NCBI GenBank assembly: GCA_964542255.1
Contig: CAZITV010000067.1
Location: forward strand, 1 to 11,332
Reading direction: 5' to 3'
Source of the DNA: CAYMSF01 sp964542255
GTDB lineage: Bacteria; Verrucomicrobiota; Lentisphaeria; Victivallales; Victivallaceae
DNA: 11,332 nucleotides
The position numbers and the translations under genes are program-made. The notes below the pieces were generated by a model, which was given only the letters and a program-made list of their open reading frames with translations, ran no database searches and was not told the origin of the DNA. How positions within the stretch are numbered: position 1 is the first letter of the stretch; the number at the start of each line of letters is the position of its first letter. Below are positions 1 to 6,615 of the stretch, in pieces.

Positions 1-102
1 GAATGAATTGCACTAGCTACTTATCCGACAGGACAAGTGCCCTAATCGTAAATAGTTTTGCAATTACCTCTTACAAGACTATTGTTGTCCAACTGGGACA
101 AT

Positions 103-135
103 AAAAAAGGGAACCATTCATTGTGAACAGTTCCC
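103..135 (-). terminator. Intrinsic terminator of the oxidative-stress operon
   Basis: Read on the minus strand, GGGAACTGTTCA and TGAATGGTTCCC form a 12-bp stem (ten Watson-Crick and two G-T pairs) closed by the 3-nt loop CAA. Six T residues follow at 108-103. It begins 22 bases after the rubredoxin stop codon, so it should end the five-gene minus-strand transcript. A second small hairpin (TTGTCC 85-90 with GGACAA 96-101) lies just beyond it. No gene is visible in positions 1-102. Confidence 0.9.
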
Positions 136-157
136 AACGGTTAATCTTTAACCATCA

Positions 158-316
158 TTATGCCGGAGAAAAGCTGCCTTTGTCTGCACCGCACTCCGGG
201 CAAACCCAGCTTTCTGGAACAGCATCAAAACTAGTGTTGGCGGCTACTCCGTTATCTGGGTCGCCTTTGGCAGGGTCGTACACATACCCGCAAACATCAC
301 AAACATATTTTTCCAT
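158..316 (-). CDS. Rubredoxin
   Basis: A 52-residue one-iron electron carrier of the cytoplasm. Four cysteines in two pairs (C6-x2-C9 and C39-x2-C42) give the rubredoxin Fe(SCys)4 site. The core reads YVCDVCGYVYDPAKGDPDNG and later WVCPECG, matching the family closely over its full usual length of 52-54 residues. The ATG at 316 is preceded by a strong AGGAGG ribosome site at 322-327. It is the last gene of the minus-strand operon, 64 bases after the flavodiiron protein gene. In anaerobes rubredoxin donates electrons to flavodiiron proteins, rubrerythrin and superoxide reductase, all encoded upstream here, so this is probably their shared donor. The reductase that recharges it is not in the window. 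Confidence 0.96.
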   Translation of the reverse strand: MEKYVCDVCGYVYDPAKGDPDNGVAANTSFDAVPESWVCPECGADKGSFSPA

Positions 317-380
317 TTATCCCTCCTGAATTATGGGTTAGATAACAATATGACTGCAAAATATATTTTTGCAACCATGA

Positions 381-1586
381 TTATTTTATATTTTTGAGCA
401 ATTTTTCCGCAAGTAATTTACCGGCGTTATTGCATTCTTCTAATACAGTCTTATCTGGAACGAACTTAGTGCGTATTCCATCATTGATCAACTCAATGTT
501 GGTGTCATGCAAATAATCATTGATTTGCTTTACTGCTTCGCCGCTCCATCCGAATGAGCCAAAGGCCATGCCGATTTTCTTGGCTGGACGTAACCCCCTC
601 AGGTAAGTTAACACATCAGCTACAGATGGCAAAAGATTATTATTCAAGGTTGGACTTCCTACAGCGATTATGCCGGCATGCAATGCCAAGGTAGCGATGT
701 AACTGCGGTCTTTGGAGCTGATTGAAATTATTTCTGTAGGAACTCCGGCGCCAATAATGCCGTCGGCGAGTGCCCGCGCCATCATTGCAGTTGATTCCCA
801 CATACTGTCGTAAATTACGATTGCCAATTTTTCTGGTTTTTGTTTTGCCCAGTTGATATATTTATCAATAATCCAATTGATGTTTTGCCGCCAAATAGGG
901 CCATGATCCGGGGCAATAATTTTGATGTCCAGATTCAAACCTGGCAGTGCATTGGCTAAAGCAATAATTTTATCGGCATAGGGCACCAAGATATTGGCAA
1001 AATATTTAGTGCCTTCCCATTCAAGTAAATACTCTGGATATTCGTCAGCGAATAATTTACTGCCTGCCAAATGCATTCCAAAACCATCTTGGGAAAAAAG
1101 AATTTTTTCTTTATCTAGATAACTGAACATGCTGTCTGGCCAGTGAAGCATTTTGGTTTCAACGAAGCTTACGTTATTATCGCCGATGTTAATTGACTCA
1201 CCATTTTTCACCACGGTAAGGTCTAAGTCATTACCAAAATGTGCCTTAAGATTTTTTTCACCTAAGGCAGAAACAAAAACCTTTTGTGGTTTTGACTTGG
1301 CGATAATCTCAGGTAAGGCGCCGGAATGGTCCATCTCCGCATGGTTAGAAATGATATAATCAATTTTTTCCACGTCAATAATTGAGGTGATTCTAGCGAG
1401 CATTTCATCTTTAAAATCTTTTTTGACTGTATCAATGAGAGTGATTTTTTTATCTAGAATCAAATAAGCATTGTAGGTTGTTCCATGTTCGGTTGAATAA
1501 CCATGGAAATTTTTAATATTCCAGTCAATTGCACCGACCCAGTAAACTTTATCGGTTATCTTAACTGCATTTAGTAATTCGTCCAT
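381..1586 (-). CDS. fprA: Flavodiiron protein (rubredoxin:O2/NO oxidoreductase type)
   Basis: A 401-residue A-type flavodiiron protein, normal length for the family. The N-terminal metallo-beta-lactamase-like domain (about 1-250) carries the diiron ligands H82-x-E84-x-D86-H87, then H148, D167 and H228 (in PDHGPIW). The C-terminal flavodoxin domain (about 254-400) shows an FMN phosphate loop (YDSMWEST), the SPTLNNN segment and FGSFGWSGE. Family members reduce O2 to water and/or NO to N2O in the cytoplasm, taking electrons from rubredoxin, whose gene is next downstream. The sequence does not tell O2 from NO preference. There is no extra rubredoxin or flavin-reductase domain. The ATG at 1586 has AAAGGTGA upstream and follows the ferritin gene by 70 bases. 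Confidence 0.95.
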   Translation of the reverse strand: MDELLNAVKITDKVYWVGAIDWNIKNFHGYSTEHGTTYNAYLILDKKITLIDTVKKDFKDEMLARITSIIDVEKIDYIISNHAEMDHSGALPEIIAKSKPQKVFVSALGEKNLKAHFGNDLDLTVVKNGESINIGDNNVSFVETKMLHWPDSMFSYLDKEKILFSQDGFGMHLAGSKLFADEYPEYLLEWEGTKYFANILVPYADKIIALANALPGLNLDIKIIAPDHGPIWRQNINWIIDKYINWAKQKPEKLAIVIYDSMWESTAMMARALADGIIGAGVPTEIISISSKDRSYIATLALHAGIIAVGSPTLNNNLLPSVADVLTYLRGLRPAKKIGMAFGSFGWSGEAVKQINDYLHDTNIELINDGIRTKFVPDKTVLEECNNAGKLLAEKLLKNIK

Positions 1587-1656
1587 TATACAAATTCACC
1601 TTTCTTTGAACTGATAAAATTCGAGTTAGTCTAAAATAAGCAATAACAACTTTTGG

Positions 1657-2193
1657 TTAAGGCGTTTGACCTTTAATCGCCAAAGTAATGTCAGCTGTTG
1701 GAGATAATACCCGGGCGCCAAGTTCATTATCTATCATCATAATGCTATCATTGGAATCTTTAGCTTTCTTAAGTTTGTCAATAATAGTTTTTGCGTTGCT
1801 CTCCTCTTCAATTTGTTCTATCACAAACCATTGCAGAGTACTGTTGGTCACATGATCTTTCTCCCCAAGAGCTATATCAACGAGATTGCAGATACGCGAT
1901 GTGACAATTTGTTCATGACGATATGCTACTTCAAAAATAGCTAATACTGATGTCCATTCTGTTTCTGGTTTATTTATTTTATCCAATATTGCACGGCCGT
2001 CGCGATCAATAATATAATTGAAAAACTTATTGGCATGAAAAAGTTCTTCCAACGACTGTATCCGCATCCACTTGGCGCATCCTTTCAATCCCATATTCTC
2101 TAAAGCTGATGCCATCGAAAGGTAAAGATATGAAGAGTAAAATTCAAAATTAACTTGATCATTAAGAGCAGCTTCAATATTTTTGCTTAACAT
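1657..2193 (-). CDS. ftnA: Non-heme bacterial ferritin
   Basis: A 178-residue ferritin that oxidises Fe(II) at a diiron centre and stores Fe(III) in a 24-subunit shell. The centre residues fall at the positions usual for FtnA-type ferritins: E17, E50, H53, E94, Q127 and E130. No methionine haem ligand typical of bacterioferritin was recognised. The frame opens further upstream (to 2268), but that extension lies inside the desulfoferrodoxin gene. The ATG at 2193, with GGAAAGGAAA about 10 bases upstream and the typical MLSKNIEAALNDQ beginning, is the better start. The gene starts one base after the upstream stop, so translation is probably coupled. In this operon it would sequester the iron that would otherwise drive Fenton chemistry. 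Confidence 0.94.
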   Translation of the reverse strand: MLSKNIEAALNDQVNFEFYSSYLYLSMASALENMGLKGCAKWMRIQSLEELFHANKFFNYIIDRDGRAILDKINKPETEWTSVLAIFEVAYRHEQIVTSRICNLVDIALGEKDHVTNSTLQWFVIEQIEEESNAKTIIDKLKKAKDSNDSIMMIDNELGARVLSPTADITLAIKGQTP

Positions 2194-2194
2194 T

Positions 2195-2587
2195 TTAGAT
2201 ATTTCCTTTCCATAAACCATGCAAATTACAATATGATCTAACCTGGATTTTGCGCTGCATCGGAACATAAAACTCCGCTACCGGCGGTTCTCCTGGGGTT
2301 AGGTATTTGCGGTTCACGTACTGTCCATTGATGATTTCTATCCAGACAATGTGATGGGCTTCGTCCATTGGATGGGCAATGGTGCCCACCGTGACTTTTA
2401 CGCCTTTATCATCTCCGCTGATAACTGGAACATGTTTTTCTTTTCCGGAATCATCAGTTTTTTCTTGGAGGCAAACCATTTCTTCGCCGCAGCATTCCAA
2501 CTTTACACAGCTGTTGTCATCTGTTAAAACTTCCAGTGTTAATCCACTGTGCGCGCATTTATAAACCTTATTTCTTTTTTCGTTCAT
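2195..2587 (-). CDS. dfx: Desulfoferrodoxin / superoxide reductase with altered centre I
   Basis: A 130-residue superoxide reductase that converts superoxide to hydrogen peroxide without making O2. The catalytic Fe(His4Cys) centre II is complete: H52, H72, H78, C120 and H123, with the conserved E50-K51 pair (EKHVPV) that shapes the sixth position. The C-terminus SYCNLHGLWKG is classic. The N-terminal desulforedoxin-like domain is unusual. It should hold C-x2-C plus an adjacent CC, but reads C11-A-H-S14 and later C32-C33, so one of four iron ligands is serine. An extra C27 is present. Centre I is therefore probably lost or remodelled, as in class II enzymes. The start at 2587 has AAGGAA upstream. 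The gene follows rubrerythrin by 25 bases. Confidence 0.95.
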   Translation of the reverse strand: MNEKRNKVYKCAHSGLTLEVLTDDNSCVKLECCGEEMVCLQEKTDDSGKEKHVPVISGDDKGVKVTVGTIAHPMDEAHHIVWIEIINGQYVNRKYLTPGEPPVAEFYVPMQRKIQVRSYCNLHGLWKGNI

Positions 2588-2612
2588 GATCTAATTCCTT
2601 ATGTTATGCTAA

Positions 2613-3188
2613 TTAATATTTCTCTGCAAGTACAGCAAAATATTCTTTTGGGTGATGGCATGCAGGACATTTTAGCGGAGCAGTCGTTCCTGAGTGAGTA
2701 TAGCCGCACTTTAAACAAATCCACGTAACGCTTTCTTTCTTTTCGAAAATCGTGCCTTCCTCAAGATTTTTCAACAAAGCCAGATAACGTTCTTCATGTT
2801 GCTTTTCTGCCTTGGCAATCGTACGAAACGCACTTGCAACGCTGCTGAACCCTTCTTCTTCGGCAATACGTGCAAATTCAGGATATAATGTTTCCCATTC
2901 GCAGTGTTCACCTGAGGCGGAGTCACGAAGATTTTCAGCAGTTGTGCCAATTTTACCAGCGGGATAGCTCGCGGTTATCTCCAAGTCGCCACCTTCAAGA
3001 AAGCTAAAATAGCGCTTTGCATGTACTCGTTCTTGCTCTGCTGTGTAATCAAAAATTTGCGATATCTGAACGTAACCTTCAGATTTAGCCTGTGATGCGA
3101 ACATCCCATAACGGTTTCGTGCTTGTGACTCGCCAGCGAAAGCTTTTAAAAGATTTTTTTCAGTTTTACTGCCTTTAATTCCGGCCAT
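2613..3188 (-). CDS. rbr: Rubrerythrin
   Basis: A 191-residue peroxide reductase, the usual length. The ferritin-like four-helix domain carries the diiron ligands E20, E53 and H56 (EQERVH), E94, E97, E128 and H131 (EKQH). A C-terminal rubredoxin-like domain holds C158-x2-C161 and C174-x2-C177. Electrons pass from the rubredoxin-like iron to the diiron site, which reduces H2O2 to water, so it removes the product of the superoxide reductase encoded next. The ATG at 3188 has GGGAGG about 6 bases upstream. It is the first gene of the operon; a weak promoter candidate and a palindromic element lie upstream. All recognised ligands are intact. Confidence 0.96.
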   Translation of the reverse strand: MAGIKGSKTEKNLLKAFAGESQARNRYGMFASQAKSEGYVQISQIFDYTAEQERVHAKRYFSFLEGGDLEITASYPAGKIGTTAENLRDSASGEHCEWETLYPEFARIAEEEGFSSVASAFRTIAKAEKQHEERYLALLKNLEEGTIFEKKESVTWICLKCGYTHSGTTAPLKCPACHHPKEYFAVLAEKY

Positions 3189-3244
3189 TTGTGTCCTCCC
3201 GGTTTTATGGTTAATTCAATCGAAACATTGCAGATATCATATTT

Positions 3245-3273
3245 AAAAATATCCACTAAAATGTCGTTGACAA
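3245..3273 (-). promoter_or_regulatory. Weak candidate promoter of the rubrerythrin operon
   Basis: On the minus strand TTGTCA (3273-3268) is followed, after 16 bases, by TATTTT (3251-3246), in an AT-rich stretch 58-85 bases before the rubrerythrin ATG. Each hexamer departs from the sigma-70 consensus, and an alternative -10, TATGAT (3241-3236), also exists. No clear PerR- or Fur-like palindrome was seen. Position is the main support. Confidence 0.3.
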
Positions 3274-3343
3274 TAACTTTCTTACATATCGTGTATAATT
3301 CAAGCTATAAATGTTAAAAAAAAGATATATTTTTAATAAAAAT

Positions 3344-3528
3344 GCGTCTTCTGGATGAACACGCCAAAAGCCGATCGCTGCTTTTTGCGTCTCAACATAA
3401 GTCCTTACCAGCCGCTCCTTGCCGGTTACCGCCGATGGTAGCCGGCGGCGGAGTTGGCTTATAAATCCTTGTGCCGATCCATCAAAAATCACCTGAGCAG
3501 GCTTTTGGCTGGTTCATCTCTTCTGCGT
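3344..3528. repeat. Long imperfect palindrome (MITE-like element)
   Basis: About 185 bp folding on itself. The outer arms GATGAACACGCCAAAAGCC (3354-3372) and GGCTTTTGGCTGGTTCATC (3500-3518) match at 17 of 19 positions. Further out the arms stay similar (GCGTCTTCTG against CGCAGAAGA). The centre is a GC-rich hairpin, GCCGGTTACC (3421-3430) and GGTAGCCGGC (3437-3446), ten pairs around the loop GCCGAT, continued outward by CTCC/GGAG and AGCC/GGCT. A further local hairpin sits at about 3360-3392. Open frames across it look incidental. It is much more GC-rich than its surroundings. It lies 15 bases from the transposase remnant, so a non-autonomous transposon-derived element is likely; a structured RNA is the alternative. 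Confidence 0.65.
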
Positions 3529-3543
3529 TTTGTTGCATAAAAG

Positions 3544-3915
3544 TTATAGTTCAATTTGTGTTTTGATTTCTGGATGATCATAAAACTTCGTATGGAAATA
3601 TTCTTCGTTTCTGTAGCCGTTTACCTGGTACATCAACCATCGGATTTTATTATTAAATCCTTCTACTGCGGCATTTGAAAGTCGATTTGTGCGCCAATAT
3701 GCAGTTATTCCATTTAAGTTATTATGAATGGTTTTTGCGCCTGGTGACGAAAATTTCAGTAAACAATAATTAGTCAAATATCTTTGATTTGCTGTGTTCT
3801 TTGATAAATGCGGTGCATAATTAAGGTGCTTCGTTGATGTATAATTCCCTTTTAGTAAATAATGTAATTTATGCAGAGGATTATAAATATCGGCTTGATT
3901 TTTTGTTACTGCGAA
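3544..3915 (-). pseudogene. C-terminal remnant of an ISL3-like transposase
   Basis: The open frame runs from just after an in-frame TAA at 3918-3916 to the stop at 3544, about 123 codons, with no convincing start (a TTG at 3777 is the best available). The C-terminal part reads ITAYWRTNRLSNAAVEGFNN, then KIRWLMYQVNGYRNEEYFHT, which matches the ISL3-family end: N-x-x-VEG-x-NN-KIR with the last glutamate of the DDE triad, then an aromatic G-[FY]-R-N-x-x-[YN]-F motif. Full-length family members are about 400 residues, so some two thirds, including the first two catalytic aspartates, are missing. The N-terminal 45 codons are not recognisable. No matching pair of insertion-sequence ends was found around it. 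The stretch 3916-3986 holds only a TTAACGTTAA palindrome (3921-3930). Confidence 0.7.
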
Positions 3916-3986
3916 TTAATTTAACGTTAATGCTTCCATAACCAATACGATGTCGCACTAGCAGCAGATGGATTTTATAGATATTC

Positions 3987-4060
3987 GCGGGTGTAGCATA
4001 ATGGCAATGCTCCAGCTTCCCAAGCTGGCAACGAGGGTTCGATTCCCTTCACCCGCTCCA
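3987..4060 (+). tRNA. tRNA-Gly (anticodon CCC)
   Basis: A complete cloverleaf. The acceptor stem GCGGGTG/CACCCGC (3987-3993 with 4050-4056) is followed by T and an encoded CCA. The D-arm stem is GCAT/ATGC. The anticodon stem CCAGC/GCTGG closes the loop TTCCCAA, giving anticodon CCC. The T arm GAGGG-TTCGATT-CCCTT has one G-T pair. TATAGA at 3976-3981 sits too close to the 5' end to be a confident promoter. It is a single tRNA, not part of a cluster. Confidence 0.96.
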
Positions 4061-4087
4061 ATAATTTTGAATTGTTTTGACTGTTCT

Positions 4088-4120
4088 TTAAAGACGTCAG
4101 TTTATTTGAGACGACTTTAA
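4088..4120 (+). promoter_or_regulatory. Inverted repeat upstream of the hemerythrin gene
   Basis: TTAAAGACGTC (4088-4098) and GACGACTTTAA (4110-4120) are complementary at 10 of 11 positions, with one central A-A mismatch and an 11-base spacer. It begins 27 bases after the tRNA-Gly end and ends 17 bases before a possible -35 of the hemerythrin gene. It could be an operator or a weak tRNA terminator. No T run follows directly, so the terminator reading is weaker. Confidence 0.4.
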
Positions 4121-4137
4121 TAAGTGTTCTTTCAAGA

Positions 4138-4164
4138 TTGTTGTTTTGCAGGCTTTGCTATAAA
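4138..4164 (+). promoter_or_regulatory. Weak candidate promoter of the hemerythrin gene
   Basis: TTGTTG (4138-4143), a short 15-base spacer and TATAAA (4159-4164) precede the chosen ATG at 4195, leaving a leader of about 25 bases that carries the GGAG ribosome site (4185-4188). The spacer is shorter than usual, so this is tentative. Confidence 0.3.
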
Positions 4165-4194
4165 TTTAATGTTTGGATACTGACGGAGTCAAAT

Positions 4195-4617
4195 ATGAAT
4201 GAAGTTGAAAAAACTTGGCCGATGATAGGTATCGTTGCGTTGGATAATCAGCATGCACATTATCACGGGTTAATTGACCAATTTACGGATTTGTGTATGG
4301 AGATAGATGTGGATTTGTCAGAGGTTAATAATTTTTTTTCGCAAATTATTGATTATTCTATTGAACATTTTGACGCTGAAGAATTCTTTATGCGTTCGAT
4401 TGATTATCCTGATTATTCTGTACATGTCGGGCATCATGACGAGTTCCGCAGTAAATTGGAAGAGCTGTCTGAAAAACTAAAAAATATCAAAAATGTTAGT
4501 GAATTTGCTGAAAATACTATCGATTGGGTCGATAATTGGTTTTTTATGCATATCGCAAAGGATGATATGAAGTTGGCTGAATACTATAAATCACATCAAA
4601 AAGATGAGGTAAAATAA
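4195..4617 (+). CDS. Single-domain bacterial hemerythrin
   Basis: A 140-residue O2-binding diiron protein. The ligand pattern is complete: H20 (in DNQH), H58-x3-E62 (HFDAEE), H77-x3-H81 and H119-x4-D124. W8 and the opening PMIGIVALDNQH match bacterial hemerythrins. The frame opens at 4138, but the ATG at 4195 is preferred: GGAG lies 6 bases upstream and the family N-terminus begins there, whereas the extension has no homologous features. No membrane segment or attached signalling domain is present, so it is a soluble cytoplasmic protein, probably for O2 binding, delivery or sensing. It lies 135 bases before the receiver-kinase gene on the same strand. A functional link is possible but unproven. 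No terminator was seen between them. Confidence 0.93.
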   Translation: MNEVEKTWPMIGIVALDNQHAHYHGLIDQFTDLCMEIDVDLSEVNNFFSQIIDYSIEHFDAEEFFMRSIDYPDYSVHVGHHDEFRSKLEELSEKLKNIKNVSEFAENTIDWVDNWFFMHIAKDDMKLAEYYKSHQKDEVK

Positions 4618-4689
4618 CTCTTTTTTCCGGTTTATCGTAAAAAATGCAAAAAAAAAGTCTTTGATGTGGAAAATTGTTTGAATATTTCA

Positions 4690-4718
4690 TTGATTAGGTT
4701 ATTCTATTTGATTATGCT
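4690..4718 (+). promoter_or_regulatory. Candidate promoter of the receiver-kinase gene
   Basis: TTGATT (4690-4695), 17 bases and TATGCT (4713-4718) make a moderate sigma-70-like match, 34 bases before the kinase ATG. An overlapping alternative is TTGAAT (4678-4683) with TATTCT (4700-4705). If used, the kinase gene could be transcribed independently of the hemerythrin gene. Confidence 0.35.
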
Positions 4719-4752
4719 GACATGAGATAACATTAATGGGAGCATCAATATT

Positions 4753-6615
4753 ATGGCTCGGATATTAGTCGCAGACGATAGTTTGATAGTTAGAAAATCT
4801 TATGAGAATATGCTGGTGTCGTTGGGGCATGAGGTTATTTTGTGCAATGACGGCAAGGAAGCAGTAGATTCTTTTCTCAGCAAATCTGCTGACTTATTGA
4901 TCTTGGATGTTGATATGCCGGGAATGAATGGATTACAGGCTTGCAAAGAAATACGCTTGCATTCCAAGGGAATTTCAGTTCCTATCATCATCGTATCTGC
5001 GCTTGACGAGGAAGGAGATATTCTAAACGGTTTAAATGCTGGTGCAAATGACTACTTGGTGAAGCCAGTTAAAGAAGCTCATTTGGTCGCTAAGTTAAAA
5101 ACCTTTCTTGGTATTTCCGCCCTGCATAGAAAAGACTTTGAGCTCGTCAAAGAACAAGTTGTGGTGCAGGATAAATACCGTATTGAGAAACTCATTGGTT
5201 ATAGCAGTCATTCCACCTCTTTTGTCGTTGCCGACTTGGAAACCAAAGATAAAAAATATGTCATGAAATTGATGCGTGAGATGTTCGCGGACGAGCATCT
5301 TGTCAACTATTTTGTTAGTTCAGCACAGAAAATTAGTACCTTCAAATCCCCAAATGTCTTAAAAATTTATGATATAGGAAAATTGTTTGACAGAATGTTC
5401 ATGATTGAAGAATATGCTGTTGAAGGTGATTTGCAGAGCATGCTAAAGCGGCGCAGATTAACAGAACTTGAAGCTGCTCAAATTGGTCATGATATTATCA
5501 TGGCTATCAAGGCATTTCGTGACAATAATATGCTCCATCTTGATATCAAGCCTGGCAATATTCTAAAATTCAAGAGTGGATATAAATTAGGTGACTTTGG
5601 TGTTATTGCTCAGCGCAGTTCTGACAGTATGCCGTTAAACACTGAAATTTGGAGTACCGCAGCATATGTTTCTCCTGAGTATTTGACTTTACAGGCCGAG
5701 CTTTCATCAAAAAGCGATGTTTATAGTTTGGGTATATGTTTATATCAAGGGCTAACTGGTGATAATCCGTTCGACTCAGAAAGACCTTCTGTTGGAATGT
5801 TCCGCCAAGTTAACTTAATGCCTCCTTCTTTGCATGATATTGATAGAAATATTTCAGTGTTTATGTCTGACACAATTTTAGCAATGCTTGACAAAGACCC
5901 ATTGTTGCGCCCGAATGAAACTGAACTAGATGAAGTGTTTGCTACCCTGGTCGATTATGCCAGATGTCGCGAAAATCAGATTCGCGTGGCACAGAAAAGT
6001 GGTATTGGTAGAGTCCCAAGAATTGAAGGTATGGAAGAGACCCCTGAAGCTGAAGAAACCGTTGCAGATATGTTAAAAACTGCTCATCTGTCAGTTTCAT
6101 CATCGTTTTTAGAAAAAAGATTGAGTAAAATGCCGCTTTTCAATCGCCGTGGTGGGAAAAAATTGTCTTCTCAGATTGTCGAAGTGGGCAATTTGATTGA
6201 CGCACTGCGTTCTCTGACGAGTATGCAGTTGAAAATTGTTGTGTTGTCCATTATGGTAATTGTGGTTACCGTATTTGCCTGTATCTTGGGTTATTATGTC
6301 TTCTATGAAAACGATGAACCGCCGCCAATTGCGGTCGCACCAGTAACATCAATAAAAATGATGTGTAAAAAGTGCTCGATGGTTGGGGAAAGTCAAGACA
6401 AGAATATTGAGGGGGCAAAATGTCCTCGCTGTGGCGGAGCCTATGTGCCGGCTGTTAAGTGCCGCCGTTGCTCTAATGTGTTTTCACTCCCAGATATTAA
6501 AAATGTAGGACAAATGACTATTGAAGAATATGAAAAAGCTACCGAAAAGGTGCACAAATGTCCAAGTTGCGGTTCGAGTGATTTCTATACCCCTGCCAGG
6601 CGGGCTAAACGTTAA
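4753..6615 (+). CDS. Receiver - Ser/Thr kinase - membrane helix - zinc-ribbon fusion protein
   Basis: A 620-residue signalling protein with four parts. Residues 1-120 are a CheY-like receiver: acid pair D8-D9, phospho-acceptor D52 (LDVDMPG), S82 and K104 (LVKP). Residues 140-400 are a Hanks-type kinase: K172 (VMK), catalytic HLD264-x-K266-x2-N269, DFG 281-283, SPE 307-309 and D322. The glycine loop is degenerate (G149 then YSSHSTSF), while the other catalytic residues remain. After a linker, a single hydrophobic helix spans about 494-516. The tail (526-620) carries four CxxC pairs at 538/541, 557/560, 570/573 and 603/606, as in a double zinc ribbon. Phosphorelay input and Ser/Thr output are thus joined in one chain. 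By topology rules the tail may face the periplasm. The start has GGGAG 10 bases upstream. The substrate and the partner histidine kinase are unknown. Confidence 0.92.
   Translation: MARILVADDSLIVRKSYENMLVSLGHEVILCNDGKEAVDSFLSKSADLLILDVDMPGMNGLQACKEIRLHSKGISVPIIIVSALDEEGDILNGLNAGANDYLVKPVKEAHLVAKLKTFLGISALHRKDFELVKEQVVVQDKYRIEKLIGYSSHSTSFVVADLETKDKKYVMKLMREMFADEHLVNYFVSSAQKISTFKSPNVLKIYDIGKLFDRMFMIEEYAVEGDLQSMLKRRRLTELEAAQIGHDIIMAIKAFRDNNMLHLDIKPGNILKFKSGYKLGDFGVIAQRSSDSMPLNTEIWSTAAYVSPEYLTLQAELSSKSDVYSLGICLYQGLTGDNPFDSERPSVGMFRQVNLMPPSLHDIDRNISVFMSDTILAMLDKDPLLRPNETELDEVFATLVDYARCRENQIRVAQKSGIGRVPRIEGMEETPEAEETVADMLKTAHLSVSSSFLEKRLSKMPLFNRRGGKKLSSQIVEVGNLIDALRSLTSMQLKIVVLSIMVIVVTVFACILGYYVFYENDEPPPIAVAPVTSIKMMCKKCSMVGESQDKNIEGAKCPRCGGAYVPAVKCRRCSNVFSLPDIKNVGQMTIEEYEKATEKVHKCPSCGSSDFYTPARRAKR

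Noticed and set aside
123..329. 68-codon plus-strand open frame
   Set aside because: It is antisense to the rubredoxin gene, whose four cysteines and strong ribosome site settle the strand.
3256..3492. 78-codon open frame on the minus strand upstream of rubrerythrin
   Set aside because: It lies mostly inside the long palindrome, has no ribosome site and no family resemblance. Its codons are explained by the self-complementary GC-rich DNA.
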